From assembly GCA_016219235.1 (NCBI GenBank), contig JACRBO010000761.1:1-5853 (forward strand): DNA of 5,853 bases, read 5' to 3'. Of this stretch, positions 1 through 5,463 are shown in pieces; the stretch's first letter is position 1, and each line of letters opens with the position of its first letter. A program made the translations under genes and the position numbers. The stretch comes from Chloroflexota bacterium (lineage in GTDB: Bacteria > Chloroflexota > Anaerolineae > Fen-1058). Under the pieces are notes generated by a model. The model did not search any database and was not told the DNA's origin. It worked only from the letters and a program-made list of their open reading frames with translations.

Positions 1-353
1 CGGAACTCGTTCTTGAACTGGAATTCGAAGCGGATGTCGCTGGCCTTGCCGTCGCCGTCATTGTCGACGTTAAAGGCATACAACACATTGGGATCGAAGG
101 TGAAGTAATTGGGACCGGAGCTGGGTTCTTCACCGGGGATCACGTCCATGATCAGCACCACGTTATTCTCATGGCCCGGCTCGTAACTGCGAAACATGAA
201 GAAGTCGGTGATGTCGGCGGTCGGGTCGTTGGCGATCAACGGCGCTTCACGGTGGCTGGCCGCAAACGAGGTTGAAGGTCCAAGACCGAGAACGAGGGCG
301 AAGATCGTCACCGTCGATAAGACGATCAGGCCCAGGCGAGATGTGTGTTTCAT
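1..353 (-). CDS. DUF4331 family secreted protein (partial, N-terminal part)
   Basis: The reverse strand reads open from an ATG at 353 to the left edge (117 codons, no stop), so the C-terminal part is outside the window. The product begins with a signal peptide: a basic start (MKHTSR), a hydrophobic core at residues 7-24, and a likely signal-peptidase cut after SFA near residue 31. The mature protein opens with ASHREAPLIANDPTADITDF, the hallmark N-terminus of the DUF4331 family (SHREAP...DP.AD.TD), followed by an FMFRSYEPG segment and an acidic DNDGDGKASD loop that may bind a cation. The family is exported and its function is unknown. AAAGGAG at 363-369 on the minus strand, about 9 bases before the ATG, supports this start. 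The gene lies downstream of, and on the same strand as, an ECF sigma/anti-sigma operon, but a terminator separates them, so it probably has its own promoter. Family call is confident; biochemical role is not known. Confidence 0.9.
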   Translation of the reverse strand, partial: MKHTSRLGLIVLSTVTIFALVLGLGPSTSFAASHREAPLIANDPTADITDFFMFRSYEPGHENNVVLIMDVIPGEEPSSGPNYFTFDPNVLYAFNVDNDGDGKASDIRFEFQFKNEF

Positions 354-447
354 GCTGCGAATCTCCTTTGACTGTTAGAAATTGTGGGTGTTGCGCGCGC
401 GTACATCTTGAATTACGCAGGCCGCGCAAGTTTGCATTCACGCGGTG

Positions 448-556
448 GAAAATTCTGGCTCTGCCGGTTCCAGCGGGAAGTGCTCCCGGCGCTGCCTCCG
501 GCATGCCACGCTTCGCGCGCCAGTCAGTCCGCTGGATTTGGCAATCCAGCGGGAGC
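448..556. repeat. MITE-like palindromic dispersed repeat, copy A
   Basis: This copy lies in the gap between the sigma operon terminator and the DUF4331 gene. It shares blocks with 2413-2558: TCCAGCGGGAAGTGCTCCCG at 469-488 (one base different in the other copy), ACGCTTCGCGCGCC at 508-521, and the block at 530-556. That last block contains a perfect 10-bp stem with a TGGC loop (CCGCTGGATT / AATCCAGCGG, 530-553). The middle differs in length from copy B (88 versus 112 bp between the shared ends). The outer left flank (448-485), reverse-complemented, aligns without gaps to the outer right flank of copy B at 27 of 38 positions, which suggests that the complete element has inverted ends and that the right end of this copy has decayed. 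No coding capacity is evident. Confidence 0.75.
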
Positions 557-590
557 GGTCGACGATAATCCCATTCAAGTCGGAAGAACC

Positions 591-633
591 AAAAATCTGA
601 AAAAATCCCGCCGAGTTTTGACTCGGCGGGATT
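591..633 (-). terminator. Rho-independent terminator of the sigma/anti-sigma operon
   Basis: On the minus strand, 27 bases past the anti-sigma stop codon, lies a perfect 13-bp stem (AATCCCGCCGAGT at 604-616 pairing with 621-633) around a four-base loop. It is followed by a T-rich tract (TTTTTTCAGATTTTT on the minus strand). The orientation of the T-tract matches transcription of the sigma/anti-sigma genes. Confidence 0.92.
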
Positions 634-659
634 GGGCAGATTTGGAACGAGGGCAACAA

Positions 660-1499
660 CTACGATGCAGGCAGGCGGCTTAACATGACGATGTCGCCCG
701 TGGGCTGCCGACTGCCGCCGAGCGGTTCGATCGAAACGCCCATCGCATCGAAGGAGTCTACGGCTTCGGCCAACTCGATCGGTAACACGGCGCGACCCTG
801 ATCGTCCACCGAGAAAATGCCGCCGCTGATCGGCACATCATTGCGAATCAGCCAGAATTGGTAGACGCGATCGGCGGGCAGCGATCTCAGATCAGACACG
901 ATCAGAAGCGCGGTAGTCGTGCGGGGATCGGCCAACAGTTGACCGAAGGCAGTCGGCTGCAGGTCAGTACCAGTGATCGTTAACGCCTGCACTTGCGGTG
1001 ATGCGATCTGAGCCAGCACTTCGCGTTGGGTAGATAACTGCTGTTGCAGCAGGGCCGTCTCCTGGCGCAGCCGCGCCACTTCGGCGTCGAGTGAGGCCGC
1101 CCACCCGGCCAGCAAGCTGGCCGCCACCAGCGCGGCGGCAGTCAACGCCGGCAGGGCCAGCCTGAAGAAGCGATTTTCAAACCAGTGCGCCAGATCGAAA
1201 CCCGATCGACGAGCAGACTCGATCGGCGCAGCGCGCCTGGCGGCCTGGCCGTTGACGCGCGCATCAGTCTGCGCGCGCGCATCAGCTTGCACGCGCTCCA
1301 TCAGGCGGGCCTTGATCTGCGCGCGCGGCTCGATCGGCGCCGCACTCAGCGGCATCACGGCTGCCGTGCGCTGAACCTCAGCCAGTCGAGCACGGGCCGC
1401 CGGATCAGCCGCTACGTAAGCGTCAACCTGGGCGCGCTCTTCGTCCGAAAGCGCGCCCAATGCATAAAACGGAAATTGGTCTTCCAGACGGTCGTCCAT
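660..1499 (-). CDS. Anti-sigma factor, RskA-type
   Basis: The 279-residue product is a single-pass membrane anti-sigma factor, expected to bind and hold the ECF sigma factor encoded just upstream. Residues 1-50 (DRLEDQFPFYALGALSDEER...) match the helical anti-sigma domain of the RskA/RsiX type. The zinc-binding HxxxCxxC motif of ZAS proteins is absent, as is common in RskA relatives. Residues about 112-134 form one membrane helix, then 136-164 a probable coiled coil rich in Leu and Gln. Residues 165-279 form the extracytoplasmic RskA C-terminal domain, with YQFWLIRNDVPISGGIF and a late GVSIEPLGGS...PTGDIVML segment. The ATG directly follows the sigma TGA with no gap, and a GAGG lies 5 bases before it inside the sigma gene, so translational coupling is likely. 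RskA-type factors are typically released by regulated proteolysis; the signal here is unknown. Confidence 0.93.
   Translation of the reverse strand: MDDRLEDQFPFYALGALSDEERAQVDAYVAADPAARARLAEVQRTAAVMPLSAAPIEPRAQIKARLMERVQADARAQTDARVNGQAARRAAPIESARRSGFDLAHWFENRFFRLALPALTAAALVAASLLAGWAASLDAEVARLRQETALLQQQLSTQREVLAQIASPQVQALTITGTDLQPTAFGQLLADPRTTTALLIVSDLRSLPADRVYQFWLIRNDVPISGGIFSVDDQGRAVLPIELAEAVDSFDAMGVSIEPLGGSRQPTGDIVMLSRLPAS
1257..1292. repeat. 18-bp tandem duplication inside the anti-sigma gene
   Basis: Two adjacent 18-bp units (1257-1274 and 1275-1292) sharing GCGCGCATCAG encode the consecutive hexapeptides QADARA and QTDARV in the cytoplasmic linker between the anti-sigma domain and the membrane helix. 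The repeat keeps the frame and looks like a slippage expansion in a low-complexity Arg/Ala-rich linker. Confidence 0.7.
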
Positions 1500-2078
1500 T
1501 CAGGCCTCGAACCCCTGGACTACCAGCAGTTCGCGCAGTTTTTTCAATGCCAGCCGCGCGCGTGTGTGAATAGTGCCCAGCGGTTCACCGATCCTGGCGG
1601 CAATCTCCTGACGGGTCAGGCCGCCAAAGTATGCCAGTTCGATCACGCGGCGCTGCTCGCGCGGCAAACTGCTCATCGCCGCGTGGACCTGCTCGTGCTG
1701 AATCGACGCCCAGGCAGCCTCGGCCACGTCGACGTCGGGATCAGCCGTGCGTTCAAGCGCGTGATCACCATCCTCATCTAACACCGGCTGCGGGCGCACG
1801 CGACGGCGGCGGCACACATCGATTGACAGGTTACGGGCGATGCCAAACAGCCAGCTGGCAAACGCTCCGCGTTGCGTGCGAAAGGCGTCGGCGTTTTGCC
1901 ACACACGCCAGAATGTTTCCTGCACAACCTCTTCCGACAGGGTGCGATCACTGGTGATGCGCAGCGCCACGCCCATCACCGCCGAAGCGTACCGATCGTA
2001 CAACATCTCCAGCGCAGCGGGATCGCCGGCAGCCGTCCGTGTCATCAGTTGCAAGTCATTCGGGTCGGCTTCGCTCAT
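1500..2078 (-). CDS. ECF-type RNA polymerase sigma factor (SigK-like)
   Basis: The 192-residue product is a two-domain extracytoplasmic-function sigma factor that directs RNA polymerase to a small regulon. Residues about 22-92 form region 2, with LYDRYASAVMGVALR, the core-binding EEVVQETFWRVWQ stretch and the -10-reading segment ending in WLFGIARNLSIDVCRRRR. After an acidic linker (DEDGDHALERTADPDVDVAEA), residues about 134-185 form region 4, with LPREQRRVIELAYFGGLTRQEIA and the helix-turn-helix GEPLGTIHTRARLALKKLRE. The length is normal for the family. The gene is first in a two-gene operon with its RskA-type anti-sigma partner (abutting TGA-ATG). The ribosome binding site is weak (GGGAA about 11 bases upstream), but the ATG fits the family's N-terminus. 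Regulation by anti-sigma sequestration and perhaps autoregulation is inferred. Confidence 0.95.
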   Translation of the reverse strand: MSEADPNDLQLMTRTAAGDPAALEMLYDRYASAVMGVALRITSDRTLSEEVVQETFWRVWQNADAFRTQRGAFASWLFGIARNLSIDVCRRRRVRPQPVLDEDGDHALERTADPDVDVAEAAWASIQHEQVHAAMSSLPREQRRVIELAYFGGLTRQEIAARIGEPLGTIHTRARLALKKLRELLVVQGFEA

Positions 2079-2122
2079 AGTCGTTTCCCGGTGAACTTGC
2101 TAGATATACGCACGCGGCTACC

Positions 2123-2139
2123 GGTTGAATTGCTCAACC
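2123..2139. promoter_or_regulatory. 6-bp dyad upstream of the sigma gene, possible operator
   Basis: GGTTGA-ATTGC-TCAACC is a perfect inverted repeat with a 5-base spacer, centred about 53 bp upstream of the sigma factor start. It could be an operator or part of the promoter. Its AATTCAA heptamer (minus strand, 2125-2131) recurs 55 bp upstream of the DUF4331 start. Function is inferred from position only. Confidence 0.3.
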
Positions 2140-2147
2140 ACCTGCCA

Positions 2148-2176
2148 ATTCTACCCGATTTTGATCTGAGGTTAAA
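2148..2176 (-). promoter_or_regulatory. Candidate housekeeping promoter for the sigma operon
   Basis: On the minus strand, TTTAAC (2176-2171) and TAGAAT (2153-2148) are separated by 17 bp, about 70 bp upstream of the sigma start codon. The -10 box matches 5 of 6 consensus bases and the -35 only 3 of 6, so this is a weak prediction. An ECF-type autoregulated promoter is equally possible. Confidence 0.25.
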
Positions 2177-2412
2177 TGTCATCGATGAACCGTCCGACTG
2201 ACCAGCACCAGAGCGAATGCCTTGAAAGACATTGATAGTGTAGCCAAATGCCGGATTGCTTTCCAGTTCAATCGATGGTCATTCTCTGCTCACTTTGCGT
2301 GTCATCTGCCATAGAGGCGGGGCGTGACTATAATGCGAATTACTTTGTAGGGTTGGCTTAGCATGACATAACAGCCGGGGTCAACTTGACAGCTACTTGG
2401 GGGTCTTCCGAC

Positions 2413-2558
2413 TCCAGCGGGAAGTACTCCCGCGGACACTTGTACCCACTGCGTAGGCGCAGTGCGGTGTTGCTACGCTTCGCGCGCCGTTCAGGGCCGC
2501 TGGATTTGGCAATCCAGCGGGAGCATTTCCCGTCAAAGCCAGGAGAGCCTCAATTCTC
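2413..2558. repeat. MITE-like palindromic dispersed repeat, copy B
   Basis: This is the second copy of the element at 448-556, in the same orientation. It begins TCCAGCGGGAAGTACTCCCG, contains ACGCTTCGCGCGCC at 2475-2488, and carries the same perfect 10-bp stem with TGGC loop at 2498-2521. Its core insert (about 2433-2474) is longer and different, with its own dyad around CACTGCGTAGGCGCAGTG (2448-2465). The right flank (2521-2558) is the inverted counterpart of the left flank of copy A, consistent with terminal inverted repeats. It touches the stop codon of the minus-strand membrane protein gene, so its hairpins would lie in that gene's mRNA tail. Confidence 0.75.
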
Positions 2559-3561
2559 AAGCATGGCTCGACTTGCGCGCCGCCCCAACCCCGATCAACA
2601 CAACCGCAACGATGAGTAATACAGCCGCAGGAATGACGGCCCGCAACGCCAGTTGCTGGAGTGCCGCCGCCGCGAGGTTTTGTACTGCGCTCGTCGCCGC
2701 CGCAGTCAAGCCCTCGGGCAGCGTGATGGCCGACGACAATAACACGGCCCGCGTGCCCCCGACGAAGATCAGCGCGAACACGCCTACCGCGACCAACGCG
2801 CCAAACAGCAGCCAACCGCCCAACCACATCAGGCGCTCCCTGGAAGACCGCCCGCCGATCAACCCGCCGATGAGCCACACCAGCAACGTGGCGGCCGTCA
2901 GCATGAACCGGTTGACATCCAGCAGCGCTGCTTTCAGCCACTGGCGAACCTCGATCAGACTATCTGCCGTTGAACCTCGCACCAGTTGGCCGCCGATGTC
3001 GAGCGAGGCCGGCAACTTGATCGCCGAGATGTCCAGAACATCCGCCACCCGATCGACGATCAAGACCCGATCGAGGTTGCCCGGCCAGCATTCCGGCAGC
3101 CGATCGAACGAGAGTTGCGGCGACTGGCCGGCCGCGCACGTTGGAATGGCGTCAACCACACCCTGTGCGATGGCCCGACCCGGCGGCCCCTGCAAGCGAT
3201 CCTTGATCGGCCGCAGATCGAGCACAATGTCGGGCGGCGGCGCATCGTCGGAGGTGAGCCAGTCAAACGCGCCTTGCAAGGCGTTCTTCAGCGATTGCTC
3301 CAGCCAGCCCGGCGGCAGCGCCGCCGTGATGATCTGCCGCTGCGTGTCCGCCGACAGCGTTTCCAATTGCGACAACTGCGCGGTCAAATCAACATACTTC
3401 AGCGGGTCGTGCTCGAAGTCCTGAAACACACTGCGATCGGTCAACGCGCCGGTATAAAACGACGGCTCAAACGCAAACGCGCGCAAACTAAACGCGGTCA
3501 GCGTCGCCACGAGCAATAGGACAAAGATCAGGCCAAACGGCAGAGCGACCAGTTTTCGCAT
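2557..3561 (-). CDS. Uncharacterised four-helix membrane protein, paralogue 1
   Basis: The 334-residue product is a membrane protein I do not recognise by function. It has an N-terminal membrane helix (about 5-28), a large soluble region presumably outside the cytoplasm (about 30-212), and three more helices (about 216-236, 246-268, 305-327) with a short basic tail. Notable segments are EPSFYTG (32-38), LPPGWLEQSLKNALQGAFDWL (82-102), LDLRPIKDRL (114-123), and two cysteines in IPTC (142) and PECWPG (158) that could form a disulfide. An ATG at 3561 is preferred over the adjacent in-frame TTG at 3564 because GAGGG (3568-3572) is 6 bases before the ATG. It is divergent from, and about 84% identical to, the gene at 3659. 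No terminator with a T-tract follows; repeat copy B starts at its stop. Similar layouts occur in hypothetical proteins of Chloroflexota, but I cannot name a family. Confidence 0.85.
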   Translation of the reverse strand: MRKLVALPFGLIFVLLLVATLTAFSLRAFAFEPSFYTGALTDRSVFQDFEHDPLKYVDLTAQLSQLETLSADTQRQIITAALPPGWLEQSLKNALQGAFDWLTSDDAPPPDIVLDLRPIKDRLQGPPGRAIAQGVVDAIPTCAAGQSPQLSFDRLPECWPGNLDRVLIVDRVADVLDISAIKLPASLDIGGQLVRGSTADSLIEVRQWLKAALLDVNRFMLTAATLLVWLIGGLIGGRSSRERLMWLGGWLLFGALVAVGVFALIFVGGTRAVLLSSAITLPEGLTAAATSAVQNLAAAALQQLALRAVIPAAVLLIVAVVLIGVGAARKSSHA

Positions 3562-3567
3562 CAACAG

Positions 3568-3572
3568 CCCTC
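3568..3572 (-). promoter_or_regulatory. Ribosome binding site of paralogue 1
   Basis: GAGGG on the minus strand lies 6 bases before the ATG at 3561 but only 3 before the TTG at 3564, favouring the ATG as start. The same sequence is mirrored at 3648-3652. Confidence 0.7.
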
Positions 3573-3647
3573 ATCCATGCGGAATCGAGGCTCCAGCCGG
3601 GACCGAATCTTCGGTCGATCCGGCTAAAGCCTCGATTCCGCATGGAT

Positions 3648-3652
3648 GAGGG
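3648..3652 (+). promoter_or_regulatory. Ribosome binding site of paralogue 2
   Basis: GAGGG lies 6 bases before the ATG at 3659 and only 3 before the in-frame TTG at 3656, so the ATG is the better start. Confidence 0.7.
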
Positions 3653-3658
3653 CTGTTG

Positions 3659-4666
3659 ATGCGAAAACTGGTCGCTCTGCCGTTTGGCCTGATGTTTGTC
3701 CTGTTGCTGCTGGTGATGCTGACGGTGTTGAGTCTGCGCACGTTTGCCTTTGAACCGTCATTCTACACCGGTGTATTGAAAGATCGCGGCGTGTTTCAGG
3801 ACTTCGAGCGCGATCCCTTGAAGTACATTGATCTCACCACGCAGTTTTCGCAGTTGGAGACGCTGTCAGCGGATACGCAGCGGCAAATCATCACAGCGGC
3901 GCTGCCGCCGGGCTGGCTGGAGCAATCGCTGAAGAACGCCTTGCAGGGCGCGTTTGACTGGCTTGAATCCGACGAGGCGCCGCCGCCCACGATTGCGCTT
4001 GATCTGCGGCCCATCAAAGATCGTTTGCAGGGGCCGCCGGGCCGGGCCATCGCGCAGGAAGTCGTCGATGCCATTCCGACGTGCGCAGAGGACCAGTCGC
4101 CGCAACTGTCATTTGATCGGTTGCCGGAATGCTGGCCGGGCAATCTCGATCGGGTCTTGATCGTCGATCGGGTGGCGGATGTGCTGGATATCTCGGCGAT
4201 CAAGCTGCCGGCCTCGCTCGACATGGGCGGGCAGCTGGTGAGCGGTTCAATAGCTGCCAGTCTGGTTGAGGTTCGCCAGTGGATGAAAGTGGCGCTGCTA
4301 GATGCCGGCCTGTTGTTGCTGGCGGCCGCGACGCTGGTGATCTGGCTGATCGGCGCGTTGATTGGCGGGCGTTCTTCAAAAGAGCGCTTGACGTGGACGG
4401 GCGGCTGGCTGCTGTTTGGCGCGCTGGCCGCAGTGGGTGTGTACGCGCTGATCTTCGTCGGGGGCACACGGGCCGTGCTGCTGACGGAGTCCGTCACGTT
4501 GCCGGAGGGTTTGACTTCGGCGGCGATGAGCGCGGCGCAAAATCTTGCAGTGGCGGCACTGCAACAACTGGCGCTGTGGGCCGTCATTCCAGCGGCGGGG
4601 CTGCTCATCGTGGCGGTCGTGTTGATCGGGGCGGGGGCGGCGCGCCGCAAGCACAGCCGTTTCTAG
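3659..4666 (+). CDS. Uncharacterised four-helix membrane protein, paralogue 2
   Basis: The 335-residue product has the same plan as its divergent neighbour: an N-terminal helix (about 5-28), a large probably extracytoplasmic region, and three C-terminal helices (about 214-236, 246-268, 305-327), ending in ARRKHSRF. Conservation between the two is uneven. Residues 71-100, 121-130 and 151-188 are identical, and both cysteines (142, 158) are kept, while changes cluster in the first helix, at 211-228 around the second helix, and at 276-279. The soluble domain therefore seems to be under the stronger constraint, perhaps binding a common ligand, while the membrane parts diverge; a homo- or hetero-oligomer is conceivable. 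The first 35 coding bases are identical to those of the other gene. A strong terminator follows 38 bp after the stop. Function unknown; this may be a transporter accessory, sensor or envelope protein, and I cannot decide. Confidence 0.87.
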   Translation: MRKLVALPFGLMFVLLLLVMLTVLSLRTFAFEPSFYTGVLKDRGVFQDFERDPLKYIDLTTQFSQLETLSADTQRQIITAALPPGWLEQSLKNALQGAFDWLESDEAPPPTIALDLRPIKDRLQGPPGRAIAQEVVDAIPTCAEDQSPQLSFDRLPECWPGNLDRVLIVDRVADVLDISAIKLPASLDMGGQLVSGSIAASLVEVRQWMKVALLDAGLLLLAAATLVIWLIGALIGGRSSKERLTWTGGWLLFGALAAVGVYALIFVGGTRAVLLTESVTLPEGLTSAAMSAAQNLAVAALQQLALWAVIPAAGLLIVAVVLIGAGAARRKHSRF

Positions 4667-4704
4667 CATTCTTGAGGGACAGTATAAATAGTGTAGCAGG
4701 CTGC

Positions 4705-4737
4705 AACGCCCGGTCAGAAGATCGGGCGTTTTTCTTT
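4705..4737 (+). terminator. Rho-independent terminator of paralogue 2
   Basis: AACGCCCGGTC (4705-4715) pairs with GATCGGGCGTT (4720-4730), an 11-bp stem with one G-U pair and an AGAA loop, followed by TTTTTCTTT (4729-4737). It begins 38 bp after the stop codon and its T-tract orientation fits the plus-strand gene. Confidence 0.92.
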
Positions 4738-4990
4738 ATGGGCTGCGAAGCCCGGCGGTATCGTTTGAGAGAAATATTTAGTTCCTTTTTAGAGTAACTT
4801 TGGGACATATTTAGATCACTTCGCTAAGATAGATTGTCATTAGGCAACTCATTGTCGAGGAGTTCGGCCTGCCGCTCGCCGCAGCCGCATACGGGCTTGA
4901 GTCTGGCCGATAAGCTATCGGGAGTTAGGTCCACGGGGTGGGGCAAGGAGAGATCAATTGACAGGCTCTTGACCAAAATCTGACTGTATT

Positions 4991-5019
4991 TTTACATCTG
5001 CAAGCGTGTCCATTACACT
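4991..5019 (+). promoter_or_regulatory. Candidate sigma70-type promoter
   Basis: TTTACA (4991-4996, 5 of 6 consensus) and TACACT (5014-5019, 4 of 6) are separated by exactly 17 bp inside a locally AT-rich stretch. If used for the glycosyltransferase gene it would give a leader of roughly 435 bases. TTGACA at 4958-4963 and TTGACC at 4969-4974 lie just upstream, but I found no well-spaced -10 box for them. Confidence 0.45.
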
Positions 5020-5360
5020 GCTTTGCCGACTATACAAATACTACCCCGTTGATTGGCCCAGGCCGGCCACACGGGCGAGTGCGGACAATGCGTGAAACCG
5101 TCATCGAGTGAGCTTTCGGGTAGAGCAATTTATGAGGCGTACAGAGTGGACGATTCATCGGCTTTATTCGTGCTACCGTTTTATCCTCGTTTTACGGCTC
5201 CGTTTGTGGTTCGAACACCGACAGCTGATTTCCGCCCTGGCTTACAAGTAAGTGGGTCGTTTACCGCCCGTCCGCTGCGCGGCGAGTGGTTATCGGTAAC
5301 CTTCGGCTGCGTTTGATAGGGCGGCGTATCCGATCGATCGGGGCGGTTGATCGGCGGGGG

Positions 5361-5420
5361 CGAATAGACGCAGCGGGTTCTATTCGGAAGTTTTTGCGGC
5401 AGCCTGTGCGCGGGGCACAG
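5361..5420 (+). promoter_or_regulatory. Two leader hairpins upstream of the glycosyltransferase gene
   Basis: CGAATAG (5361-5367) pairs with CTATTCG (5380-5386) around a 12-base loop and is followed by a run of five T at 5391-5395, loosely like a weak terminator or attenuator. CTGTGC (5404-5409) pairs with GCACAG (5415-5420) around GCGGG. Both lie within about 105 bp of the start codon. A role in leader control is only a suggestion. Confidence 0.3.
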
Positions 5421-5463
5421 CGTTACTGGACAAGTCGAATGAACATTGGGGAGGAGATAGATC

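Larger units (their letters stand above)
2079..2412. other. Gene-free upstream region of the sigma operon
   Basis: I see no convincing gene here. The part next to 2078 should carry the sigma operon promoter. There is an isolated TATAAT on the plus strand at 2329-2334 with no good -35 box and no plus-strand gene after it. A short dyad GTCAA-C-TTGAC lies at 2380-2390. The left end of repeat copy B follows. Confidence 0.6.
3527..3693. repeat. Perfect palindromic core between the divergent genes
   Basis: Positions 3527-3592 and 3628-3693 are exact inverted complements (66 bp each). They include 31 bp of non-coding leader, the GAGGG ribosome binding site, the TTG-ATG start pair and the first 35 coding bases of each gene. 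After a 2-bp mismatch the arms pair again (AGCCGG 3595-3600 with CCGGCT 3620-3625). At the axis is a separate hairpin, GACCGAA-TC-TTCGGTC (3601-3616), followed by an unpaired GAT. No clear sigma70 promoter is visible, so where the two promoters lie is open. Confidence 0.92.
2557..4666. repeat. Large inverted duplication (two arms of about 1 kb)
   Basis: The left arm (2557-3600) and right arm (3620-4666) are inverted copies, each carrying one membrane-protein gene, and meet across a 19-bp spacer. The encoded proteins align without gaps for 330 residues with 54 differences by my count. The similarity ends near the two stop codons: the last codons differ, there is a 3-base length difference, and the downstream sequences diverge. 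Frames are intact in both arms, so the duplication is functional or recent rather than decaying. Confidence 0.9.
4738..5463. other. Long gene-free region before the glycosyltransferase gene
   Basis: No convincing gene is seen. The first part is AT-rich (about 4763-4860) and contains ATATTTAG twice (4774-4781 and 4807-4814, 33 bp apart). CCGATA-AGC-TATCGG (4907-4921) is a small perfect hairpin. A promoter candidate lies at 4991-5019. An 87-codon frame (5053-5316, TTG start, no ribosome binding site) and a 39-codon frame (5132-5251) look like chance frames. I see no tRNA, rRNA or recognisable riboswitch. Confidence 0.6.

Noticed and set aside
196..683. Several short plus-strand frames across the DUF4331 start and repeat copy A.
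   Set aside because: They overlap the confident minus-strand DUF4331 gene, the repeat and the terminator, and resemble no protein family.
2329..2334. A perfect TATAAT on the plus strand.
   Set aside because: There is no acceptable -35 box at 16-18 bp and no plus-strand gene downstream.
448..2558. The repeated units as a possible CRISPR array.
   Set aside because: There are only two copies almost 2 kb apart, with no regular spacers and no cas genes.
2462..3424. A 320-codon plus-strand frame opposite paralogue 1, with a similar 284-codon frame opposite paralogue 2.
   Set aside because: Both are antisense shadows of the membrane protein genes; their Ser/Pro/Arg-rich low-complexity translations follow from the codon bias of the real strand.
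5206..5224. A GGTTCGAAC stretch resembling a tRNA T-loop.
   Set aside because: The flanking bases do not form a 5-bp T-stem, and no acceptor or anticodon arm fits around it.
5132..5251. A 39-codon ATG frame rich in Arg, Leu and aromatic residues.
   Set aside because: No Shine-Dalgarno sequence and no recognisable motif; too weak to call.
5053..5316. An 87-codon plus-strand frame that could be a small gene.
   Set aside because: It has a TTG start without a ribosome binding site, no recognisable domain, and no membrane or signal features; it is likely a chance frame.
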